A stretch of 64,000 nt of DNA, taken from assembly GCA_039969355.1 (NCBI GenBank), contig JBDVOA010000012.1, positions 62,001 to 126,000 of the forward strand, given 5' to 3'. Positions 7,720-16,006 of this stretch are shown piece by piece. A program made the translations under genes and the position numbers. Under the pieces are notes generated by a model. It saw only the letters and a program-made list of their open reading frames with translations. It was not told the origin of the DNA and searched no databases. The stretch's first letter is position 1, and the number at the start of each line of letters is the position of its first letter. This DNA comes from JL08 sp039969355 (GTDB lineage Bacteria; Pseudomonadota; Alphaproteobacteria; Rhodobacterales; Rhodobacteraceae).

Positions 7720-8952
7720 TTAGGCTTTCCACCAGCGACGTGGTTCCACGTTTTCTGGGGGCGTATCTTCTTCAATCTCACGAGCGATGTCGTAGATTTC
7801 CTGATACGTGTCCATACCGCCGGACCATCCGTTGAGTCGCTCACGCCAGTCTTCCCACAGTTGTGGCTGGAACTCTGGCGAGCACATCTCTTCGGCCTTG
7901 CGGCGTTCTTCTTTTGACAGGAACGCATTGCGTACGTTGTTTTGCGCAAAAATCGTTCCGGGCAACTGAGGGTCCGACAGACCAACTGTTTTGACCAGCG
8001 CCGCTTCGTTTGCAGCCTGAACGTGGACTTGGCTCCAGTAAGAGCTTTCCATCACGGCATCCTGCAGTTCGCCGCCGAGGCTGTCGAATACGCCCGCGTT
8101 CATGGCTGTGTGCTCTGTACCGCAGAAGAAGTCGAGGTGCACAGACTGCGACACAACAGGCGACATATTTGCATACGCAACCGCGGAAGCCCAGGTTTCC
8201 GCACCATCGATGAGGCCCTGCTTAAGGCCGTCGAGTGTCTCTTCCCAAGCCACCGGAACCGGATTCAGGTTCAGAGCGGTCATGGCGATTCGACCCAACT
8301 GGGTACCCGTGACACGGTTCTTCGTGCCAAAGAGTGTTTCGATACTTGTGACAGTTTCCTTATCTTCCCAAGCCAAGCCAAGCTGGATGCCGCGTAATTC
8401 AGCGTGAGAGAACAGGAATTTCAATCCGTGACGTTTTTCATAAGGTTCACGCAACAAGGCCTGAGATTTCGGGTGGTACAGGAAGTGATACTGATCTGCA
8501 CGGCTACGGAACATGAACGCATAGTCAAGAACGTTCAAATAGGGCGCACCGCCCGCTGAATTCTGTGTGGATGCCGCATAAATATCAACGATACCCTGCT
8601 GTGCTTTTTCAACGCAGGAAACCTGACCACAGATCTGATTGTCGCCGATGAACTCAACGCGAATCTCTCCATCGGTACGGCTTTCAAGATCACGAGCGAA
8701 TTCCAATGCGCCCGCGCGTTCGATCAAAAGGTTGCGTGCATTAAAGCCAGCCGCGCCAAACTTAAGCGTGTGCTTCGGCTCTTTTGCAAAACGTTTTTCG
8801 TAAGTTGATTCTGCGGCATTGGCCAAGTTTCCAAGGCTCATTGCGCCGCCGAATGCTCCGGCAGCCATGAGCGTCGAACTCATACCGTACTGGCCTGCGA
8901 CTCTAAACAGATCACGTCGTGAGATCTGATTTAGCTTGTTACCTACACCCAT
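7720..8952 (-). CDS. TRAP transporter substrate-binding protein (DctP type), Tat-exported
   Basis: This periplasmic solute receptor has 410 residues, clearly longer than the 320-340 of typical DctP. The N-terminus carries a twin-arginine motif SRRDLFR at residues 11-17, followed by a hydrophobic stretch and a likely signal cleavage after LANA near residue 46. It is therefore probably exported folded. Family features include KFGAAGFNARN at the mature N-terminus, a ligand-site region with VTGTQLGRIAM, and GLIDGAETWASA. It is the first gene of the minus-strand operon, which continues with dctQ, dctM and iclR. Ligand unknown; the divergent GMC dehydrogenase suggests an alcohol or polyol-type compound, which is only inference. 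Confidence 0.93.
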   Translation of the reverse strand: MGVGNKLNQISRRDLFRVAGQYGMSSTLMAAGAFGGAMSLGNLANAAESTYEKRFAKEPKHTLKFGAAGFNARNLLIERAGALEFARDLESRTDGEIRVEFIGDNQICGQVSCVEKAQQGIVDIYAASTQNSAGGAPYLNVLDYAFMFRSRADQYHFLYHPKSQALLREPYEKRHGLKFLFSHAELRGIQLGLAWEDKETVTSIETLFGTKNRVTGTQLGRIAMTALNLNPVPVAWEETLDGLKQGLIDGAETWASAVAYANMSPVVSQSVHLDFFCGTEHTAMNAGVFDSLGGELQDAVMESSYWSQVHVQAANEAALVKTVGLSDPQLPGTIFAQNNVRNAFLSKEERRKAEEMCSPEFQPQLWEDWRERLNGWSGGMDTYQEIYDIAREIEEDTPPENVEPRRWWKA

Positions 8953-8978
8953 GTTGGTTCCTCCCTAGTGGTGTTTTC

Positions 8979-8992
8979 TCTCATTAATGAGA
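8979..8992. promoter_or_regulatory. perfect palindrome in the divergent dctP/GMC promoter region
   Basis: TCTCATTAATGAGA is a perfect 14-base inverted repeat 27 bases upstream of the dctP start and 82 bases upstream of the GMC start. Its position between two divergent genes of one cassette makes it a candidate operator for the IclR protein encoded at 4694-5476. Confidence 0.45.
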
Positions 8993-9073
8993 CTTTTAGT
9001 TTCAAAAAAGGGTAGATTATTATTTCTCTTTTGCATAGTGTTTTTTTCACAGAGTTCAGGAAAGGGTAAGATT

Positions 9074-10669
9074 ATGCAAGCTGACTACGTCATCGTTGGG
9101 GCTGGATCGGCCGGCTGTGTGCTCGCTAACCGGCTGAGCAAGGACCCCAAAAACACCGTCATCCTGCTTGAGGCGGGTGGGCGTGACCTGAACCCATGGA
9201 TTCACATTCCGGTGGGCTATTTCAAGACCATTCACAACCCTAACGTCGACTGGTGCTACGTGACGGAGCCCGATCCCGGCCTGAATGGACGCTCTATTGA
9301 GTGGCCACGTGGCAAGGTCCTGGGCGGATCTTCCTCTTTGAATGGCCTGCTTTATGTGCGGGGACAGGCACAGGATTATGACCGCTGGCGTCAGATGGGG
9401 AACAACGGTTGGGGGTGGGACGACGTCCTGCCTTTGTTCAAACGCGCGGAAAACAACGAACGGGGAGCCGACGAGTTTCACGGTACGGACGGGCCGTTGT
9501 CTGTTTCCAACATGCGCATTCAGCGCCCCATTACTGATGCCTGGGTCGCCGCGGCACAGGCAGCAGGTTATGCGTTTAACCCTGATTACAATGGTGCCCA
9601 TCAGGAAGGTGTCGGATTCTTCCAGTTAACTGCAAAGAACGGCAGGCGATGTAGCTCAGCAGTGGCCTATCTTAACCCGGTCAAAAGCCGCGAGAACCTT
9701 CAGATCATAACGCGCGCGCAGGTCGACAAGATCACCATCGCAGATAACCGCGCAACCGCTGTCACATACAAAGACAGCAGCGGAACAATGCAAACCGTCA
9801 CGGCCAATCGAGAGATCGTTCTATGCGGTGGGGCGATAAACTCTCCACAATTGTTGATGTTATCGGGAATCGGCGAGGCCGAGCAACTGGCCGAGCACGG
9901 CATCAAAGTCGAGAAAGACTTGCCCGGCGTTGGCAAGGCAATGCAAGACCACTTGCAGGCGCGTCTGGTCTACAAATGCAACGAACCGACGTTGAATGAC
10001 GAAGTGAGCAGCCTGTTCGGGCAGGCGAAGATTGCGCTCAAATATGCGCTGTTCCGGGCGGGACCGATGACAATGGCAGCCAGTCTGGCCACGGGCTTTA
10101 TGAAAACCCGCGATGACTTGGAAACCCCGGATATTCAGTTCCATGTTCAACCACTCTCGGCCGAGAACCCCGGCAAAGGCGCCGACAAATTCTCGGCATT
10201 TACGATGTCTGTGTGCCAACTGCGCCCCGAAAGCCGCGGGGAGATTCGCCTGAGTAGCAGTGATCCAAAGACCTATCCGAAGATCATTCCGAATTACCTG
10301 TCGGCGGAGACTGACTGTCGCACCATTGTTGAAGGAGTCAATATTGCCCGCAGGATCGCACGTCACGCGCCGCTGACGTCTAAGATCTCCGAGGAGTTTC
10401 GCCCGCATTCAAACCTCGACATGGAAGATTATGACGCGACTCTGGACTGGGCGCGCAACAACACTGCGTCGATCTATCACCCGACCGGGACCTGCAAAAT
10501 GGGCAGCGGTAAGGACGCCGTAGTTGATGACAAACTACGTGTGCATGGCATTCAAGGCCTGCGTGTCGCAGATTGCTCGATTATGCCGGAAATTGTATCA
10601 GGCAATACCAACGCCCCCGCCATCATGATTGGCGAAAAAGCCAGCGACATTCTGCTCGCGTCAGAATAA
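9074..10669 (+). CDS. GMC-family FAD-dependent dehydrogenase (choline/alcohol dehydrogenase-like)
   Basis: GMC enzymes oxidise alcohols to aldehydes with bound FAD. The start is set at ATG 9074, after GGAAAGGGTAAG, rather than upstream at 8987. The 531-residue protein has the ADP-binding GAGSAG at 9-14, GMC signature 1 around residues 80-97 (RGKVLGGSSS), signature 2 around 254-268 (AINSPQLLMLSGIG), the catalytic His469 in HPTGTCKMG and Asn513 in NTNAPAIM. It resembles BetA and AlkJ, but no betaine aldehyde dehydrogenase or betaine transporter is adjacent, so choline is not supported as its substrate. Head-to-head placement with the TRAP operon suggests that it oxidises the imported compound. 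Confidence 0.92.
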   Translation: MQADYVIVGAGSAGCVLANRLSKDPKNTVILLEAGGRDLNPWIHIPVGYFKTIHNPNVDWCYVTEPDPGLNGRSIEWPRGKVLGGSSSLNGLLYVRGQAQDYDRWRQMGNNGWGWDDVLPLFKRAENNERGADEFHGTDGPLSVSNMRIQRPITDAWVAAAQAAGYAFNPDYNGAHQEGVGFFQLTAKNGRRCSSAVAYLNPVKSRENLQIITRAQVDKITIADNRATAVTYKDSSGTMQTVTANREIVLCGGAINSPQLLMLSGIGEAEQLAEHGIKVEKDLPGVGKAMQDHLQARLVYKCNEPTLNDEVSSLFGQAKIALKYALFRAGPMTMAASLATGFMKTRDDLETPDIQFHVQPLSAENPGKGADKFSAFTMSVCQLRPESRGEIRLSSSDPKTYPKIIPNYLSAETDCRTIVEGVNIARRIARHAPLTSKISEEFRPHSNLDMEDYDATLDWARNNTASIYHPTGTCKMGSGKDAVVDDKLRVHGIQGLRVADCSIMPEIVSGNTNAPAIMIGEKASDILLASE

Positions 10670-11110
10670 ACCACGTCGACCGGATTGCGGAGAATCCACC
10701 TGTCTTGACAAGAATGAACAACTTCATGTCCATTGTCGCCTTTCGAAATTCTGGAGGGCTTTGGTCGTTAGCTTTCGTTCGAGATGCACCGCATACATCT
10801 CTGCACTGCGGATAAAGCTGCTACTCGCGTCGTCATTTTGACGAAAGATCAATAGCAGGTGCGTCAAGGTCAAAGCTCTCTTCAAAGCTTCCAACGAAGG
10901 GACGATCCTTTGCTTCTGTCACGAATCCCACACCTTGTGGCGAATTCTTGATGTTGAGGTTTTAGTATCCATTGTAGTCAAGCGCCAACCTACGTCTATT
11001 GCGTGGCGTGCTGCGTTTGGCGTAGCTACCGCTTTGAGCTCAAAGCAGACATCTGCACTGATAAATATTCAGATAGCAGACTCATTCCGATAAACTTCAG
11101 CAAAGTGCGA
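10670..11110. other. 441-base intergenic region, possible gene remnant
   Basis: No convincing gene fills this stretch between the GMC dehydrogenase and the convergent MFS gene. On the minus strand 10833-10961 is open for 42 codons with protein-like composition (it includes SPQGVGFVTEAKDRPFVGSF). It lacks an ATG start and is cut off upstream by a TAA at 10962-10964. A decayed gene end or a chance frame are both possible. Confidence 0.4.
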
Positions 11111-12274
11111 TCAAACATGATTTCGCAATCGCATTTGATGCTTTGGAATCCGCGCTGCGGACAGCGCCAACGGAACTGCGAGGAGCAGTAAGAGGGCGAC
11201 ACTGCCAAAGGCTACACGTAGGCCGAAACTTTCTGCCAGCAGACCCATCAACATCGGCGCCAAAAAGAATCCTGAAAAACCCATGACTGCAACCCGGCTG
11301 ATGGCCTCAGTCCGCAGCTGAGGTGCGACCAGTTTACCCACAAGTGCCAGCCCCATTGGTCCAATCACCGACACGCCCAGTCCCAGTGTCCCAAATCCAA
11401 TGTATGCTATGATTGGGGTGGGCGCAGCCGCCGCGATAAGCGCGCCTGCCGCCGACATACACGCAGCACCGATGACCACATGTACTTCACGCAACCGCTC
11501 AGCCACTGCTTGCCCGGAAAACCTGCCAATCGTCATCGTTAGCCCCAGCATTGCGGGGGCCAGCGCGCCCTCCGCTGCTCCGCCGGAAAGCGTTCGTTCC
11601 ACATGGAGGGCTGACCACGCCTCGACCGTCGCCTCGGACATGAATGCCACCAGCACAATCCCACCACACAAAAGGATCGGCCAAAGAGGGTATCCTCCAA
11701 GCGGGCCCTCCTCTGCATCAACCTGATCGACCTCCATATACAAAAAAAGTGCCAACAATACCGTGACGCCACCAAATCCGGCAAACACAAGAGTCGGCGG
11801 CAGTCCCGCCTCACGGGCCAAACCGGTCAGCAGAGCGGCCAAAGCATAGGCTGCCGAAAACATTGCGTGATTCACGTTCATCAGAGAGCGATCGTGGCGC
11901 GCCTCCAACTCGGATACACGCGCGTTCATCATTACGTCCAACATACCCGACGACATGCCAACAATCGCCATCGTGCCTGCAAACACCAAAGGGACCGTAA
12001 TCTGCCCCGGAATTAACCAAACCAAAGCAAAGAGTACCGCGCAGATCTGCATCCCTCGTGCACCCAAGACCTTGTCGGCACGAGGCGCCAGCCACATCGC
12101 TGAGACCAATCCGAATGCGGACCCCAGCAAAAGCGTGCCAAAAAGCGCATCGCTTGCGCCAAGGTTCGCCTTTATCACGGGCACAAATGCAGCAAAGCTA
12201 CCCCAGAACATGCCGACCACCACAAACGCAGCAGCCGGTCGGCGGGAAAGGGAAAGGGCACTCAGAATAGACAT
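11111..12274 (-). CDS. MFS transporter
   Basis: This is a 12-helix major facilitator protein of 387 residues if started at ATG 12274 (SILSALSLSRRPAAAF). A start 36 bases upstream is also open. Conserved features are the loop WLAPRADKVLGARGM between helices 2 and 3, a second-half equivalent GRFSGQAVAERLRE, and a pattern typical of sugar- or drug-exporter-like MFS. Substrate not predictable. It is transcribed away from the glycosylase gene at 12406, with 131 bases between them. Confidence 0.88.
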   Translation of the reverse strand: MSILSALSLSRRPAAAFVVVGMFWGSFAAFVPVIKANLGASDALFGTLLLGSAFGLVSAMWLAPRADKVLGARGMQICAVLFALVWLIPGQITVPLVFAGTMAIVGMSSGMLDVMMNARVSELEARHDRSLMNVNHAMFSAAYALAALLTGLAREAGLPPTLVFAGFGGVTVLLALFLYMEVDQVDAEEGPLGGYPLWPILLCGGIVLVAFMSEATVEAWSALHVERTLSGGAAEGALAPAMLGLTMTIGRFSGQAVAERLREVHVVIGAACMSAAGALIAAAAPTPIIAYIGFGTLGLGVSVIGPMGLALVGKLVAPQLRTEAISRVAVMGFSGFFLAPMLMGLLAESFGLRVAFGSVALLLLLAVPLALSAARIPKHQMRLRNHV

Positions 12275-12405
12275 CCCGGCACTGGTGACAGCACATTTTT
12301 TCCAAAGCAAGTTTCAATTTCTCAAAGAGCAAGCTTTGTGACGTTTTTTGAATTCCTACATAACAGGCTGTAAGATGATGTTTCCTGAACTTGGGAGAAT
12401 TAAAG

Positions 12406-13071
12406 ATGCGGAGCTTTGAGGAAATCCATAGCATCGCGGCAAATCGAAAGGGCGGAGAGGAAGCCCTAGAGACGCTTTTGTCGCGCCCTTTGCCGCAGGA
12501 GGAACTAGTGGCAACAACGGACGATCGCTGGTTGGCTGCGATGACCAAGGCGTTGTTCCAGGCCGGATTCAGCTGGAAGGTCATCGAGGCTAAGTGGGAA
12601 GGTTTCGAGTCCGCCTTTGACGGGTTTGACCCGCACCGGGTGGCCTTTTACAACGATGAACAGATGGACCGACTGCTGGGTAACAGAGGTATTGTGCGCA
12701 ATGGCGCCAAGATTGCAGCAGTTATCAGTAATGCCCGATTTATTTGTGACCTGAAAAAGGAAAGCGGTAGTGCGGGCGCGTTCTTTGCTCAATGGCCGAG
12801 CGAGGACTTCGTCGGTTTACTGGAAGTTCTAAAGAAGCGCGGCTCGCGACTGGGCGGGACAACCGGCCAAAGGGTCCTGCGTGTAATGGGCCGGGACGCC
12901 TTTATGCTGTCGCCAGATGTCGCCGCCCGATTGATCGCAGAAGGTGTAATCGACAAACCCCCGACATCGAAACGAGATCTGGCAGCGGTTCAAAACGCAT
13001 TCAACACCTGGGCCACACAGTCAAAGCGAAGCCTAACCGAAATCAGCCAGGTTCTGGCGATGAGTGTCTAA
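12406..13071 (+). CDS. DNA-3-methyladenine glycosylase I-like protein
   Basis: Tag-family glycosylases excise 3-methyladenine from alkylated DNA through an HhH-GPD-type fold. The start is ATG 12406, seven bases after GGGAGA. The 221-residue sequence shows family landmarks in order: DDRWLAAMTKALFQAGFSW, FDPHRVAFYNDEQMDRLLGNRGIVRNGAKI, and NARF. The N-terminal zinc-binding Cys-containing segment of E. coli Tag is missing, as in many alphaproteobacterial homologues. Base-excision activity is therefore likely but not proven by the motif set. Confidence 0.82.
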   Translation: MRSFEEIHSIAANRKGGEEALETLLSRPLPQEELVATTDDRWLAAMTKALFQAGFSWKVIEAKWEGFESAFDGFDPHRVAFYNDEQMDRLLGNRGIVRNGAKIAAVISNARFICDLKKESGSAGAFFAQWPSEDFVGLLEVLKKRGSRLGGTTGQRVLRVMGRDAFMLSPDVAARLIAEGVIDKPPTSKRDLAAVQNAFNTWATQSKRSLTEISQVLAMSV

Positions 13072-13084
13072 AATCTCTGCGGAC

Positions 13085-13825
13085 TCACTCGATCAGCGCA
13101 GGATCAGATGCGACGCGCACCAGACCAGTCAGGTCACTGAGCCGCTCGATCTGACGGCCGTTTGCGTCAAAATTACGTGGCGAAAGCCAGGACTCAAAAG
13201 CCTCTTTCAGTGCGGGCCATTCCTTATCAATTGCTGCTAACCAGGCCGTGTCACGGTTGCGGCCCTTGACTACCAGCGCCTGCCGGAAAACGCCCTCAAA
13301 ACTCAACCCTAAACGCTGGCCGGCGGCGCGAGACGGCAAGTTGAGCGCATTACATTTCCATTCAAACCGGCGATAGCCCGCGCCAAACGCCCATTCCATT
13401 GTAAGAAAGAGCGATTCCGTCGCCGCACGCGTGCGTTGTAAGTCTGGCGCAAAATTAATGTTCCCGACTTCGATGGACCCAGCCTGCGGCGCGATACGCA
13501 AGAAACTCAACACACCACCATAAACCTGGGTTTCCAGATTGTAGACAGCATAGAATAAATGCCCTTTGTCCGCGACGGTTTCGCGGACCCAACGGTGATA
13601 TTGCGCCGCAGAGGAAAACGGCCCGTAAGGCATATAATCCCAAAGGGCGTCGTGACCCTCATAAACTCGAAACAGAAGCGCGGCGTGGCGTTCAGCATCA
13701 AGAGGTTCGAGTCGGCAGTAGCGCCCAAGCAATGAGTCGCGTGCAGACGGTGCCGGTGGAACGGTCCAGTCCGTGACAGCCTCACCCAGCGGGCGGGCCG
13801 CAGTGTCGAAAGAATGATCGGTCAT
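13085..13825 (-). CDS. GNAT-family N-acetyltransferase (RimJ/RimL-like)
   Basis: Start chosen at ATG 13825, which is preceded by AAGGAG at 6 bases. The 246-residue protein is of the Acetyltransf_3 type: RYCRLEPLD near the start, a central beta-strand region with YGGVLSFLRI, then EVGNINFAPDLQRTRAATE and the C-terminal FEWKCNALNLPSRAAGQRLGLSFEG, the usual acetyl-CoA-binding arrangement in RimL-like enzymes. It lies 34 bases downstream of aspS on the same strand, so the two are probably cotranscribed. Substrate unknown; ribosomal-protein or amino-acid N-acetylation are the family's common roles. Confidence 0.88.
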   Translation of the reverse strand: MTDHSFDTAARPLGEAVTDWTVPPAPSARDSLLGRYCRLEPLDAERHAALLFRVYEGHDALWDYMPYGPFSSAAQYHRWVRETVADKGHLFYAVYNLETQVYGGVLSFLRIAPQAGSIEVGNINFAPDLQRTRAATESLFLTMEWAFGAGYRRFEWKCNALNLPSRAAGQRLGLSFEGVFRQALVVKGRNRDTAWLAAIDKEWPALKEAFESWLSPRNFDANGRQIERLSDLTGLVRVASDPALIE

Positions 13826-13859
13826 GAATAAGCTCCTTAGTTCAAGACCAATAGCTGGG

Positions 13860-15758
13860 CTATTCCTGTGGTATTGTCCGCAATCCAAGCTCCATCATCT
13901 GATCGGACATTGGATCACTGGGGGCGTTCATCATCAGGTCTTCAGCACGCTGGTTCATCGGGAACATAATGACTTCGCGAATGTTTGCCTCGTCCGCCAG
14001 CAGCATGACGATCCGGTCAATCCCGGCAGCACACCCGCCGTGCGGTGGTGCTCCATACTGAAACGCATTAACCATGCCGCCAAAACGCTTTCTGACCTCA
14101 TCCGCACCGTAACCTGCGATTCCAAAGGCCTTGAACATAATTTCAGGTTTGTGGTTACGAATTGCACCGCTGACAAGTTCATAGCCGTTACAGGCCAGGT
14201 CATACTGATACCCCAGCACCGCAAGTGGATCGCCGTCGAGCGCTTTCATACCCCCCTGAGGCATCGAAAACGGGTTGTGTTCAAAGTCAATCTTGCCGCT
14301 TTCCTCGTCCTTCTCGTAGATCGGGAAATCGACGATCCACGCAAAGGCAAAGCGGTCCAGATCGGTCAACTTCAATTCATTGCCAATCTCGACACGGGCG
14401 CGTCCGGCAACTGCTTCAAATGCCTTCGGCTTACCACCCAGAAAAAACGCCGCATCACCGATTTCCAGATCTAACTGCTGGCGGATCGCTTCGGTTCGTT
14501 CCGGACCAATGTTTTTGGCCAACGGACCGGCAGCTTCCACGGCTGTCCGTTTTTCCCATCCATCGAAATTCTCAATTGGAGCATGGGTGTCAACCCAATC
14601 TTCGCCAGAAACAAAACCATGGTAAACTTCTAAGGGCGTTTTCTCTGGGGTGTTTTTCTTGACATAGAGTTCGCCTTTACGCCAGAAGATATATCCCATG
14701 CCCGGCAAGCCCTCTTTCTGGGCAAAAGCGTTCATGCGATCACAGAATTTCCGGCTTCCACCCTTCGGCGCAGGGATAGCGCGAATCTCAGTCCCCTCTT
14801 GCTTCAACAACTTTGCGAATATCGCAAAGCCGGAATCGCGAAAGTGGTCCGAGACGACTTGCATCTTAATAGGGTTCCGCAAATCAGGTTTGTCTGTGCC
14901 GTACCATAGCGCCGCATCACGATAGGAAATCTGTGGCCACTCCTGATCCACGGATCTGCCACCGCCAAACTCTTCAAACACGCCGGTCAGGACGGGCTGG
15001 ATCGTGTCAAAAACGTCCTGCTGTTCAACAAAAGACATCTCAAGGTCAAGCTGATAGAAATCCGTTGGTGATCGATCAGCGCGCGGGTCTTCATCGCGAA
15101 AACACGGCGCGATCTGAAAATATTTGTCAAACCCGCTGACCATTATCAGCTGCTTGAACTGCTGCGGCGCCTGAGGCAGAGCGTAAAACTTTCCTGGATG
15201 CAGTCGTGACGGCACTAGAAAATCCCGAGCACCTTCGGGAGAAGATGCCGTGATGATCGGCGTCTGATATTCCCGAAAATCAGCATCCCACATTCGTTTA
15301 CGCATGCTGGCCACAACGTCCGAACGCAAAGCCATATTCTTCTGCAGTTTTTCGCGGCGCAAATCGAGGTAGCGATAGCGTAGCCGCGTTTCTTCAGGGT
15401 ATTCCTGATCGCCGAACACCATCAACGGCAGTTCATCTGCGGCCCCCAGCACTTCTATATCTCGAATAAAGACCTCGATCTCGCCAGTCGGCAGTTTGGG
15501 ATTCACCAAAGACGGGTCACGCGCCATGACATTGCCATCAATGCGAATGCACCATTCGCTTCGCACTTTCTCGATCTCCGCAAAAACCGGGCTATCAGGA
15601 TCCGCCATGACCTGCGTGATTCCGTAGTGATCTCGCAAGTCGATGAACAACAGTCCGCCATGATCGCGCACGCGATGCACCCAGCCGGACAGACGAACGT
15701 TTTCTCCAACGTTGGCCGAGGTCAGCGCGGCACAGGTATGGCTGCGGTAAGCATGCAT
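13860..15758 (-). CDS. aspS: aspartyl-tRNA synthetase
   Basis: AspRS charges tRNA-Asp with aspartate. The start at ATG 15758 gives a 632-residue protein that opens with the anticodon-binding OB-fold (LSGWVHRVRDHGGLLFIDLRD). Class II motif 2 is FRDEDPRADRSPTDFYQLD and motif 3 is GIDRIVMLL near the C-terminus, with HGGCAAGIDR. The bacterial GAD insertion domain lies between motifs 2 and 3 (about 300-430). Its length is above the roughly 590 of E. coli AspRS. It is divergent from carB, and the GNAT gene follows. Confidence 0.97.
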   Translation of the reverse strand: MHAYRSHTCAALTSANVGENVRLSGWVHRVRDHGGLLFIDLRDHYGITQVMADPDSPVFAEIEKVRSEWCIRIDGNVMARDPSLVNPKLPTGEIEVFIRDIEVLGAADELPLMVFGDQEYPEETRLRYRYLDLRREKLQKNMALRSDVVASMRKRMWDADFREYQTPIITASSPEGARDFLVPSRLHPGKFYALPQAPQQFKQLIMVSGFDKYFQIAPCFRDEDPRADRSPTDFYQLDLEMSFVEQQDVFDTIQPVLTGVFEEFGGGRSVDQEWPQISYRDAALWYGTDKPDLRNPIKMQVVSDHFRDSGFAIFAKLLKQEGTEIRAIPAPKGGSRKFCDRMNAFAQKEGLPGMGYIFWRKGELYVKKNTPEKTPLEVYHGFVSGEDWVDTHAPIENFDGWEKRTAVEAAGPLAKNIGPERTEAIRQQLDLEIGDAAFFLGGKPKAFEAVAGRARVEIGNELKLTDLDRFAFAWIVDFPIYEKDEESGKIDFEHNPFSMPQGGMKALDGDPLAVLGYQYDLACNGYELVSGAIRNHKPEIMFKAFGIAGYGADEVRKRFGGMVNAFQYGAPPHGGCAAGIDRIVMLLADEANIREVIMFPMNQRAEDLMMNAPSDPMSDQMMELGLRTIPQE

Positions 15759-15960
15759 AAGATCGGTCCCTTCAGGCTCAGAAGCGTCGCGCTGATACAC
15801 CTTGCTTACGACGGGAAGTCAAGCAGGGGTGCCCCCTGCCGACGCGGTGATTGTCCAAAAAGGCAATAAAGTCGGCGTACATCTGGATCAACTGCTTCAT
15901 TACCCTCTTGCACCCGGTCACCCCATGCCTATAACCCACGACAATTTGGACGTTCTAAGG

Positions 15961-15980
15961 GGACGGCCAAAGGACCGTCC
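15961..15980 (+). promoter_or_regulatory. hairpin in carB leader
   Basis: GGACGG (15961-15966) and CCGTCC (15975-15980) form a 6-base-pair stem with an 8-base loop, 26 bases before the carB ATG. No T-run follows. It could affect carB mRNA translation or stability, but it matches no known leader class. Confidence 0.4.
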
Positions 15981-16006
15981 GTACTGCACACAGAGAGGCC
16001 CGCTCC

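Noticed and set aside
15759..16006. Leader peptide or riboswitch before carB
   Set aside because: Only a 6-base-pair hairpin is seen; no peptide with Arg or pyrimidine-sensing features and no known aptamer.
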